Assembly: GCF_002506515.1 (NCBI RefSeq)
Contig: NZ_DAXS01000053.1
Coordinates: 23,825-36,742, forward strand
Origin: Caldivirga sp. UBA161
Lineage (GTDB): Archaea; Thermoproteota; Thermoprotei; Thermoproteales; Thermocladiaceae
Reading direction: 5' to 3'
DNA length: 12,918 nt
Positions 7,614 to 12,918 of the stretch are shown piece by piece. Made by a program: the position numbers and the translations under genes. The notes under the pieces are model-generated. The model was not told the origin of the DNA. It did not search any database and saw only the letters and a program-made list of their open reading frames with translations. Position 1 is the first letter of the stretch; the number at the start of each line of letters is the position of its first letter.

Positions 7614-8804
7614 TTACTTAGAATCATTAACCGTACCCTTAACGGCCCATGATAAAGTACCCTTAACGGTAATCTCAGCTTCATTAATCTTATACTCCTC
7701 AATAAGCTTCTCATTTACATCAACCCCTAAGCCAGGCTTAGTGGGAACCTTAACGTAACCATCCTCCACCGGCATTGGGTCACTTATAATATTCCTCTTC
7801 CACTGAGGCCAGTAATCATAGAATGATTCCTGAATAGCAAAGTTGGGTATTGATGCATCAAGTTGTATCGTGGCTGCGTGGAGTATTGGGCCATTAGCAT
7901 TATGGAATGCCATGGGTACACTAAAGGCTTCAGCAATGCTTGCTGCCTTCCTAGCCTCCGTTAAACCACCAAACCTACCTATATCAGTCTGCAGGTAATC
8001 GAGTAGGCCAAGCTTAAGGTACTGGAGTAGGTAACCCTTATTTATGATGCGTTCACCTAAGGCAACCCTAATCCTAGTGCTACTTCTAAACCTCATTAAG
8101 CCCTCAATATCCTCAGGGTGTGTTGGTTCCTCTATGAATAATGGGTTATAGGGTTCCAAAGCCCACGCCACCCTAATAGCTGACTCAGCATTAAACCTGC
8201 CGTGAGCCTCAATAAGAATATCCACATTATCACCCACAGCCTCCCTAACAGCCCTAACCCTCTCAGCAGCCTCCCTAATACCTACAGCATCAATTGTATC
8301 AAAGTATTGGCCAAAGGGATCGAATTTAAGAGCCATATAACCCCTCCCAACAGCCTCCCTAGCCTTCTCAGCAAAATCCTCAGGCTTCTTAGCACCCCCA
8401 TACCAACCATTTGCGTAAACCTTAACCCTACCCCTAGTTAAACCCCCAAGTAGCACATGTATTGGTGCGCCAAGTTCCCTACCTAATATGTCCCATGAAG
8501 CAATATCGAATGCACTATAGGCTGCTGTGGATTCTAGGGAAATTGGCATATTGAAGTCCTGCCTATACCACTCAAGCCTATTACCCTCAAGGTTAAACAC
8601 ATCATTACCCTTCATAATGCTGGATAATACCTTAATTAACTGAACCAAAGCATTAACCCTAATTGAACTCAGAGTCTCCCCCCAACCAACCCTACCATCC
8701 TTAGTAACAACCTTAACTAAAACCATATATGATGCCCAAGGTGCTGGATCATCAGGCCTAGGGTTATAGAGTATTATAGGCTCCACCTCACTTACCTCCG
8801 GCAT
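7614..8804 (-). CDS. gnaD: D-gluconate/D-galactonate dehydratase
   Basis: Dehydrates D-gluconate (and, in Sulfolobus, D-galactonate) to 2-keto-3-deoxygluconate or -galactonate, the committing step of the archaeal Entner-Doudoroff pathway. It is an Mg-dependent enolase-superfamily enzyme of the mandelate racemase type. The 396 residues match the Sulfolobus enzyme in length and in many blocks, for example ALKFDPFG (158-165), LIEAHGRFN (197-205), FIEEP (223-227), ALGER (248-252), FHNANG (300-305) and WPQWKR (332-337). Expected metal ligands are Glu199, Glu225 or Glu226, and Glu251. His201, Lys160, Asp274 and His301 are the likely acid-base residues. It differs from Sulfolobus at residue 200 (Ala for His). 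GAGGTG lies five bases before the ATG, and a TTTAAAAAA box is also centred about 24 bases upstream. The aldehyde dehydrogenase follows on the same strand. Confidence 0.95.
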   Translation of the reverse strand: MPEVSEVEPIILYNPRPDDPAPWASYMVLVKVVTKDGRVGWGETLSSIRVNALVQLIKVLSSIMKGNDVFNLEGNRLEWYRQDFNMPISLESTAAYSAFDIASWDILGRELGAPIHVLLGGLTRGRVKVYANGWYGGAKKPEDFAEKAREAVGRGYMALKFDPFGQYFDTIDAVGIREAAERVRAVREAVGDNVDILIEAHGRFNAESAIRVAWALEPYNPLFIEEPTHPEDIEGLMRFRSSTRIRVALGERIINKGYLLQYLKLGLLDYLQTDIGRFGGLTEARKAASIAEAFSVPMAFHNANGPILHAATIQLDASIPNFAIQESFYDYWPQWKRNIISDPMPVEDGYVKVPTKPGLGVDVNEKLIEEYKINEAEITVKGTLSWAVKGTVNDSK

Positions 8805-8809
8805 GCCTA

Positions 8810-8832
8810 CACCTCACATCATGTTTTTTAAA
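8810..8832 (-). promoter_or_regulatory. gnaD TATA box and ribosome binding site
   Basis: On the minus strand TTTAAAAAA (8824-8832) is centred about 24 bases before the gnaD ATG and GAGGTG (8810-8815) lies five bases before it. The two signals conflict: initiation 25 bases after the TATA box would leave the binding site out of the transcript. Either the start is a little further upstream or a second promoter is used. Confidence 0.5.
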
Positions 8833-8962
8833 CCATTCTGTATGCAATTACGTATTAAAATAAATATCAACCCTACAAATACGCTAATAATTAAGTTAAG
8901 GCACAGGATACGCCATAATATGGATGCTTATATTTAATAAATACTAATGTAGTAATGAAAAT

Positions 8963-8990
8963 GACCCCTCCCTCCTAAAGGCGAGGCTTT
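8963..8990 (-). ncRNA. Relic resembling the 3' end of a TnpB guide RNA / IS605-type right end
   Basis: Read on the minus strand, the segment goes AAAGCCTCGCCTTTAGG then AGGGAGGGGTC. CCTC (8983-8986 on plus) pairs with GAGG (8971-8974), giving a short hairpin with a CTTTAG-type loop, followed by a purine-rich tail. Archaeal IS200/IS605-family elements with tnpB commonly end with such a hairpin and a GGAGG..GTC tail, which is the end of the guide RNA. I judge this from memory of the pattern. There is no tnpB reading frame on the minus strand beside it, so it would be a relic or a solo end. It may equally be chance, since it is only 28 bases. Confidence 0.35.
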
Positions 8991-9040
8991 AAATACGCAT
9001 TAGCAATGATTAAATAGATTAAGGAACCTAGAGAGTAGGA

Positions 9041-9048
9041 TTTTTAAA
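9041..9048 (+). promoter_or_regulatory. TATA box before the broken protease gene
   Basis: TTTTTAAA is centred about 35 bases before the ATG at 9080, predicting a transcript starting near 9070 with a leader of about 10 bases. It suggests the gene was, or still is, expressed from its own promoter. Confidence 0.4.
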
Positions 9049-9079
9049 CTCAACTTAGTTCAAATATTTAGCTACACGC

Positions 9080-9613
9080 ATGAATAAGGAATTACCTAAA
9101 CTTGAGGTTAAGGGATTCGTAGGTTACATACGGTACATAGCTTACTTAGGATCGTATGAAGAATATGCAAGGAGCATTAGGAAAGTGAATCCAGATGACC
9201 GTTCAGTTGAAGATAAAAATATGTATGGGCAGCAATGAGGTAACAACTTGCGCATTAGCTAATACTGGTTTGAGGGCTTAGGCCCCGATATAATGATCCC
9301 GATGAATATGGCTCAAGCACTCAATATAAGGCTTAACCCAAGTGACTTCGACATTTATGCAATACGTACGGCATCAGGTATCGCGCCAATATATAGGTTT
9401 AAGGGTTATGTATTAACTAAGGTTATAGTTAATGATAGGGATACGCCATTAATTCCACTTTCACTCATTATCTCTGAGTCAATGGATCAAGTGATCTTAA
9501 GTGATAAGGCAATATCAGCATTAGGTATAGTGATAATAAATGCAGGTGAAGGAATATGGTGCTTTAATGATGAATTAGGTAAGGTGTTGAGGGAATCATG
9601 CGTAGAGGTTTAA
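9080..9613 (+). pseudogene. Frameshifted clan AA (retropepsin-like) aspartic protease gene
   Basis: Three consecutive pieces join into one plausible protein. Piece 1 (9080-9238) gives 52 residues, beginning MNKELPKLEVKGFVG, up to a TGA. Piece 2, one base ahead in frame (about 9228-9278), reads GSNEVTTCALANTGLRA to a TAG; it holds the strand and turn that in this clan carry the catalytic Asp-Thr/Ser-Gly. Piece 3, back in the first frame from about 9281, reads GPDIMIPMNMAQALNI and runs 321 bases open to 9613. Expected order is hydrophobic strand, DTG, then an 'IMIP...A..L' helix, exactly what the pieces give when joined. One extra base near the GGG at 9227-9229 and one missing base near 9273-9283 would explain it. 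In addition the catalytic Asp is Asn (ANTG). Alternatives are base-calling errors in the G/C runs or recoding. The TATA box at 9041 remains. Confidence 0.55.
9293..9613 (+). CDS. Longest open fragment of the broken aspartic-protease-like gene
   Basis: The 106 residues cover the C-terminal two thirds of a retropepsin-like domain: a flap-like strand region (about 20-50) and then 'DQVILSDKAISALGI' (65-79), the hydrophobic-hydrophobic-Gly-like block that precedes the final strands of the clan. The DTG-type active-site triplet lies upstream in another frame, so this fragment alone cannot be an active protease. The ATG at 9293 has no ribosome binding site or TATA box at the right distance, and the same frame is open back to 9263. 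This suggests it is the remainder of a longer gene rather than an independent one. If it is translated, its role is unknown. Confidence 0.4.
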   Translation: MIPMNMAQALNIRLNPSDFDIYAIRTASGIAPIYRFKGYVLTKVIVNDRDTPLIPLSLIISESMDQVILSDKAISALGIVIINAGEGIWCFNDELGKVLRESCVEV

Positions 9614-9626
9614 TTAAGCCTTATAT

Positions 9627-9686
9627 TTCAAGCCATTACCCATAAATTAATAGGACCATCACGTAAGCCTAAGGGAATGGCTTGAA
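9627..9686. repeat. Inverted repeat with a 14-bp stem upstream of the gluconolactonase
   Basis: TTCAAGCCATT (9627-9637) and AATGGCTTGAA (9676-9686) are perfect inverted copies of 11 bases. Inside them CCC (9639-9641) can pair with GGG (9673-9675) across a single unpaired A, giving 14 pairs around a 31-base loop. It starts 13 bases after the stop of the broken protease gene and ends about 30 bases before the next TATA box. It could be a 3'-end structure, a small structured RNA, a regulator site or the ends of a tiny inserted element. The sequence does not decide. Confidence 0.55.
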
Positions 9687-9716
9687 CACTACTAGTTGAT
9701 GCATGTGGGTATACAA

Positions 9717-9737
9717 TTTAAAAATTTAGGAGAGGTG
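9717..9737 (+). promoter_or_regulatory. TATA box and ribosome binding site of the gluconolactonase gene
   Basis: TTTAAAAATTTA (9717-9728) is centred about 25 bases before the TTG at 9746, and GAGGTG (9732-9737) lies 8 bases before it. Both favour the TTG over the in-frame ATG at 9755, although a transcript starting near 9746 would exclude the binding site and might use the ATG. Confidence 0.5.
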
Positions 9738-9745
9738 GCTTAAAT

Positions 9746-10618
9746 TTGATCAGAATGAGTTCAGAATCCGCAATACCACTGGTTAACTTACCTCGTTCTA
9801 AGCTTGGTGAGGGGCCTATTTGGGATTATAGGAGGGGTGTATTGTATTGGGTTGATATTAATGGTGATGGCATACACATGTATAGGCCTAAGGATGGTTA
9901 CGTTAAGTCAATTAAACTTGGCCCAATGCCAAGCTGCATTGCACTTAATAATGATGGTAACTTAGTTGTTACAATTAAGAATAAGGTAATACTAGTTAAT
10001 CCTGATGATGGCTCAATCCTAAGGACCTTAACCACTGTTGATGAGGGTGTTGACCATAGGTTTAATGACTGTAGGTGCGACCCACTTGGGCGGTTAGTTG
10101 CAGGTACTATGAGTATTCCAAGGAAGCCCAATGCTTCACTATACATTCTTGACCAGGATTTAAATATTAAGAGATTACTAAGTGGCGTTACTGTTTCCAA
10201 TGGCTTAACGTGGTCACTTGATGGCTCAATAATGTACTACATTGATAGCCCCACTAGAAGGGTTGCTGTTTATAATTATGATGTTAAGCATGGTGAATTA
10301 TCCGGCTTAAGGGATGTAATAGACTTATCAAGCCTACAGGGTAATCCAGATGGAATGACTATAGACTCAGAGGGTTACCTTTGGATTGCATTATGGGGTG
10401 GTGGTAGGGTTATTAGAGTTAATCCATTTAATAAGGCTATTACTGATTCAATAATAGTTAACGCTAGGTACACTAGCTCATGCACGTTCGGTGGAGGTGA
10501 TTTAACAACATTATTCATAAGCACCGCAATGGGTGAACCACCCCTTGAGTATGAGGGTTACTTATTCACAACCAATACCAATGTTAAGGGTGTTAGGCAG
10601 TATATGTGCAAGTACTGA
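9746..10618 (+). CDS. SMP-30/gluconolactonase family sugar lactonase
   Basis: Cytosolic metal-dependent lactonase of 290 residues, probably hydrolysing glucono-1,5-lactone or a related sugar lactone to the aldonic acid that gnaD dehydrates. The six-bladed propeller family signature is complete: Glu22 (LGEGPIW), Asn152 (SNGLTWS) and Asp202 (NPDGM) are the three protein metal ligands, with Arg105 and Asn107 (HRFND) binding substrate. 'LGEGPIWDYRRGVLYWVDI' and 'IDSEGYLWIALWGGG' are typical blade strands. TTG at 9746 is chosen because of the GAGGTG eight bases before it; ATG at 9755 is the alternative, removing three residues. The gene is on the opposite strand to gnaD and separated by about 900 bases containing the broken protease. 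Functional linkage rests on pathway logic plus proximity. Confidence 0.9.
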   Translation: MIRMSSESAIPLVNLPRSKLGEGPIWDYRRGVLYWVDINGDGIHMYRPKDGYVKSIKLGPMPSCIALNNDGNLVVTIKNKVILVNPDDGSILRTLTTVDEGVDHRFNDCRCDPLGRLVAGTMSIPRKPNASLYILDQDLNIKRLLSGVTVSNGLTWSLDGSIMYYIDSPTRRVAVYNYDVKHGELSGLRDVIDLSSLQGNPDGMTIDSEGYLWIALWGGGRVIRVNPFNKAITDSIIVNARYTSSCTFGGGDLTTLFISTAMGEPPLEYEGYLFTTNTNVKGVRQYMCKY

Positions 10619-10716
10619 AGTCCATGGGTTATGACCATGCTTAATCTAATGGTATATTTATTGAGAATAATTATCTATCTAATACGTTTACGAGATTTTA
10701 CTATGTTGTAGGAATA

Positions 10717-10724
10717 TTTATAAA
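10717..10724 (+). promoter_or_regulatory. TATA box of the DUF4870-like gene
   Basis: TTTATAAA is centred 25-26 bases before the ATG at 10746, with no ribosome binding site, the standard arrangement for a leaderless crenarchaeal gene. Confidence 0.65.
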
Positions 10725-10745
10725 TACTTATCTTAAGGTTCAGCT

Positions 10746-11099
10746 ATGTCTCAAATTAGTACCGATGAACTTAATTGGGGTTTAGTGGCTTGGATAATAC
10801 CATTAGCTGGTGGAATACTGGGGTTCATAGTTAAGCCTGAATCCAATTACGTTAAGCACTGGTCGTACTTAAGCATTGCATTCGGTATAGTAATAATAGT
10901 AGTCTCAATAATACTTGACTTATTGTCCTTAGCAACAATGCTTCTTCCACCCTTATTCATAATTATTAAGGCTTTAAGTATATTAGTAGGGCTCGCATTT
11001 GTAATAATTTGGATAGTAGGAATAGTTAGGGAACGTAATTCAATGTACTGGAAGCCAGCCTTAATATATGATGTTGCAAAGATGCTTGGATCACAATGA
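10746..11099 (+). CDS. Small DUF4870/Tic20-like membrane protein
   Basis: Integral membrane protein of 117 residues with three hydrophobic segments (about 13-28, 42-67 and 70-95). The motif 'LAGGILGFIVKPESNYVKHWSYLSIAF' region (20-46), where a Gly-rich segment is followed by a charged loop with His-Trp and then another hydrophobic helix, resembles the DUF4870 group of small bacterial and archaeal membrane proteins related to Tic20. No function is established for the archaeal members. It is a single gene with its own TATA box and ends 47 bases before the convergent ROK kinase stop. The assignment to DUF4870 is from the pattern only; the gene itself is secure. Confidence 0.75.
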   Translation: MSQISTDELNWGLVAWIIPLAGGILGFIVKPESNYVKHWSYLSIAFGIVIIVVSIILDLLSLATMLLPPLFIIIKALSILVGLAFVIIWIVGIVRERNSMYWKPALIYDVAKMLGSQ

Positions 11100-11146
11100 T
11101 TAAGCTAATGTGGTAGTTAACTTAACTCATCATCCTTCCCTCATCC

Positions 11147-12097
11147 TCATATGCAGGCATTACTACTCATTATGCAGTAGGCTAAGCCGTAGAGATTTGA
11201 TAAGTAACCTAACTGTGAAACTACAATTCTACTCCCCCTAAGGGAGTAAGGTTGAGCCACCTTAACGGACTCAAGAATAGTATTCATGAATCTCCTACCA
11301 ATTTCCACCCCCACACCACCACTTAATACCACCACCTCAGGATTTACTAGGCTAATTAAGTTAGCCGCAGTAATACCCACTATTGCCGCCACCTCCTCTA
11401 AAACGGGTTTAATCAATACTACTCCCCGATCAAGCATTTGAAAAACACAGTAAGCATTAGGTGGGTTACAGTTCCTAATAATGTTAAGGCAATCTTCATT
11501 GCCTATACGTAGGCAGTACCTGTAGGTTTTCCTGAATATAGCTGGGCCTGATACCTCATCCTCAAGGAATCCTCTTAATGATTTATGCTTAGGCACCCTC
11601 CTACTTAATAACCACCAACCCACTGCACCCGCAACACCACTACTCCCCCTTAATGGCTTACCATTAATTAATAACCCAGCAGCCACACCTGTACCAATCA
11701 TTAATGACACTGCATTACTCGCTCCCTTAACTGCCCCCTGCCAATACTCACCCATGATGTTGGCAACCCTGTCATCAATCATTATTAATTTACTTACACT
11801 TAGCCTCCTCTTAATTACTGAAGCAATGTTAATATTCCTCCAACCCCTTATGTTAGGTGCCCAAACCAGCCCATTTTCCCTAACTATTCCAGGTATGCTA
11901 ATTCCCAAGCCAATTAAGTTAGCTTCATGAGCAGTAATGTAATATTGAGCAGCTTCAATAATTTGATTCACCACATATTCACCTCCCCTCTCATCAATGC
12001 TTTGAATTCTATAATCCTCAACTTCACCATTCCTGTAAATTAATGCTGATGCGATTTTCGACCCACCAATATCAATAACTATAGTAGCCTCAACCAC
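11147..12097 (-). CDS. ROK-family sugar kinase with altered sugar-binding motif
   Basis: Predicted cytosolic ATP-dependent sugar or amino-sugar kinase of 316 residues. The first phosphate loop DIGGSKI (9-15), the PG at 69-70, the catalytic Asp109 (in MIDDRVANIMGE), the GTG loop (135-137) and the C-terminal 'VVVLSGGVG' (255-263) follow the ROK plan. Two hallmarks are missing. Where the family has Gly-Glu-x-Gly-His, this protein reads GAVGWW (157-162), losing the Glu and His that hold the sugar hydroxyls and zinc. The CxCGxxGC zinc motif is replaced by a Lys/His/Arg/Leu stretch (170-178). Five other cysteines (195, 203, 210, 217 and 308) exist. The GTG start has GGTGA eight bases upstream. The SIS protein gene ends four bases before it. 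The substrate is therefore open, and it could also be a regulator-like relative that no longer phosphorylates. Confidence 0.85.
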   Translation of the reverse strand: MVEATIVIDIGGSKIASALIYRNGEVEDYRIQSIDERGGEYVVNQIIEAAQYYITAHEANLIGLGISIPGIVRENGLVWAPNIRGWRNINIASVIKRRLSVSKLIMIDDRVANIMGEYWQGAVKGASNAVSLMIGTGVAAGLLINGKPLRGSSGVAGAVGWWLLSRRVPKHKSLRGFLEDEVSGPAIFRKTYRYCLRIGNEDCLNIIRNCNPPNAYCVFQMLDRGVVLIKPVLEEVAAIVGITAANLISLVNPEVVVLSGGVGVEIGRRFMNTILESVKVAQPYSLRGSRIVVSQLGYLSNLYGLAYCIMSSNACI

Positions 12098-12101
12098 TTA
12101 A

Positions 12102-12893
12102 CTAATCACCAGCAGCTATATGCTTAATGTACAATTCCCTATGCCTCCTAAGTATTAGATTCATTCTAGCGTCAGCATCAGCATCAAAGCCCCTAACTGG
12201 GAAAATGGGAACTTCACGGCCCCTACTAATTAACTTCTCTATAGTACTTAAGAGGAGCATATTAGCAACTATAGTGAAGGCTATTGTTGAAAGCGGCCCA
12301 ATGCGTAGCCTCTTACCCTCCGAATCAATGGTTAACGATACGTCACCAGCTGGGACACCGGTATCAATGATTACGTCAGCTACTTCATGAAGTTTTAGGT
12401 TTAATGGGTGGCGTGGCTTAGCTGAATTGGCATGAGTAAGTGACGTTACTCCAATCACTGGTGCACCCTTACTCTTAAATTGCACAGCAATCTCAACGGA
12501 AATAGGTGTCGTACCTGAGTGGGAGAATACTATGACGCAGTCCTCCTTATGCACACTATAATTCTCCATTATCCTACGCCCATATTCAGGGGAATTCTCT
12601 ATGAAGTCAAATTGAGGGTAACCTAGGTCACCAACCATCCTCAGGAATGATACTAGAGGTAGGTCCACTATCGGTATGAAGCCTAGCGTTGAACCATACC
12701 TAGGGAACATTTCCATTACCGGTATTGCTGCGTGCCCAGAACCAAATAGGAAGCAGGCATGCCCACTATCAATAGTGTTAGCAATTATGCCGCTAGCATT
12801 ATCAATGTTCTGCAATTGAGTACTGCTAATGTAACTAATAATACCCTGAACATTACTTATCCAACTACGCCAATACCCACTGGAAGCACTCAT
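12102..12893 (-). CDS. SIS-domain phosphosugar-binding protein, UPF0309-like
   Basis: Predicted cytosolic phosphosugar isomerase or binding protein of 263 residues, first of a two-gene operon with the ROK kinase. The sugar isomerase (SIS) signatures are clear: FGSGHA (50-55), the 'MEMFPR' helix start (60-65), SHSGTTP (124-130) with its phosphate-binding Ser and Thr, and 'VIGVTS' (146-151). The layout, including 'HEVADVIIDTGVPAGDVSL' (169-187) and an Asp-rich tail before a terminal Arg/Lys-rich helix, fits the UPF0309 group, whose reaction is not established. AGGTGA lies six bases before the ATG. The next TATA-like stretch is too close to that start, so transcription may begin beyond the right edge of the window. 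With the kinase this suggests a sugar-6-phosphate step, for example from an amino sugar, but the substrate is not shown. Confidence 0.85.
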   Translation of the reverse strand: MSASSGYWRSWISNVQGIISYISSTQLQNIDNASGIIANTIDSGHACFLFGSGHAAIPVMEMFPRYGSTLGFIPIVDLPLVSFLRMVGDLGYPQFDFIENSPEYGRRIMENYSVHKEDCVIVFSHSGTTPISVEIAVQFKSKGAPVIGVTSLTHANSAKPRHPLNLKLHEVADVIIDTGVPAGDVSLTIDSEGKRLRIGPLSTIAFTIVANMLLLSTIEKLISRGREVPIFPVRGFDADADARMNLILRRHRELYIKHIAAGD

Positions 12894-12918
12894 GATAGGT
12901 CACCTAAATTAAACCACC

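Noticed and set aside
8202..8441. Plus-strand open frame inside gnaD and similar antisense frames inside the aldehyde dehydrogenase, stomatin, nfeD, kinase and SIS genes
   Set aside because: They are shadows of strongly conserved genes on the other strand, without start signals of their own.
8821..8934. Short plus-strand reading frame of 36-37 codons starting MFFKPF in the gnaD upstream gap
   Set aside because: It overlaps the gnaD promoter, has no ribosome binding site or TATA box at the right distance, and its composition is AT-driven (Ile/Lys/Asn).
8805..9079. tRNA, C/D box RNA or CRISPR repeats in the largest gap
   Set aside because: No cloverleaf, no paired RUGAUGA/CUGA boxes and no regularly spaced repeats could be found by eye.
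10623..10639. CATGG/CCATG hairpin after the gluconolactonase gene
   Set aside because: Only five base pairs and no T-run behind it, too weak to call a terminator.

Overview
The window reads as chromosomal DNA of a hyperthermophilic or thermoacidophilic crenarchaeon, most likely a Thermoproteales member of the Caldivirga/Vulcanisaeta type (inferred, not proven). The support is: TATA boxes (TTTAAA or TTTATAAA cores) lying 24-27 bases before many start codons, as in leaderless transcription; GGTGA/GAGGTG ribosome binding sites; AGG-dominated arginine codons; an AT-rich base composition; and a gluconate dehydratase very close to the Sulfolobus enzyme in length and motifs.

Layout. (1) 66-2277, plus strand: a two-gene membrane quality-control operon, a stomatin-like SPFH protein and its partner NfeD-type serine protease with an intact Ser/Lys dyad. 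(2) 2389-3426, plus: an aldo-keto reductase with its own promoter. (3) 3644-4923, plus: a SecE/Sec61-gamma-like protein with an unexpected second membrane segment, overlapping by one base an unrecognised 322-residue protein. (4) 4929-5408, minus: a small two-segment membrane protein. (5) 5453-8804, minus: a sugar-acid block with D-gluconate/D-galactonate dehydratase, an aldehyde dehydrogenase and a DUF2848 (FAA-hydrolase-related) protein. (6) 8805-9745: the least ordinary part. It has a hairpin resembling the 3' end of a TnpB guide RNA (no transposase nearby), a clan AA (retropepsin-like) aspartic protease gene apparently broken by two compensating frameshifts, and a 14-bp-stem inverted repeat. 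(7) 9746-10618, plus: an SMP-30/gluconolactonase. (8) 10746-11099, plus: a small DUF4870-like membrane protein. (9) 11147-12893, minus: an atypical ROK-family sugar kinase translated just downstream of a SIS-domain (UPF0309-like) phosphosugar protein, in an operon that may continue past the right edge.

How the genes fit together. Gluconolactonase (lactone to gluconate), gluconate dehydratase (gluconate to 2-keto-3-deoxygluconate, KDG) and the aldehyde dehydrogenase (glyceraldehyde or glyceraldehyde-3-phosphate to the acid) are three steps of the archaeal branched Entner-Doudoroff pathway. KDG aldolase and KDG kinase are not in the window. The kinase/SIS pair suggests a second sugar or amino-sugar route. 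I see no CRISPR array, rRNA, tRNA or complete insertion sequence. No obviously new multi-gene system stands out. The best candidates for a second look are the extended SecE-like protein with its coupled partner, the broken protease region with the guide-RNA-like relic, and the ROK/SIS pair with its altered sugar-binding motif.
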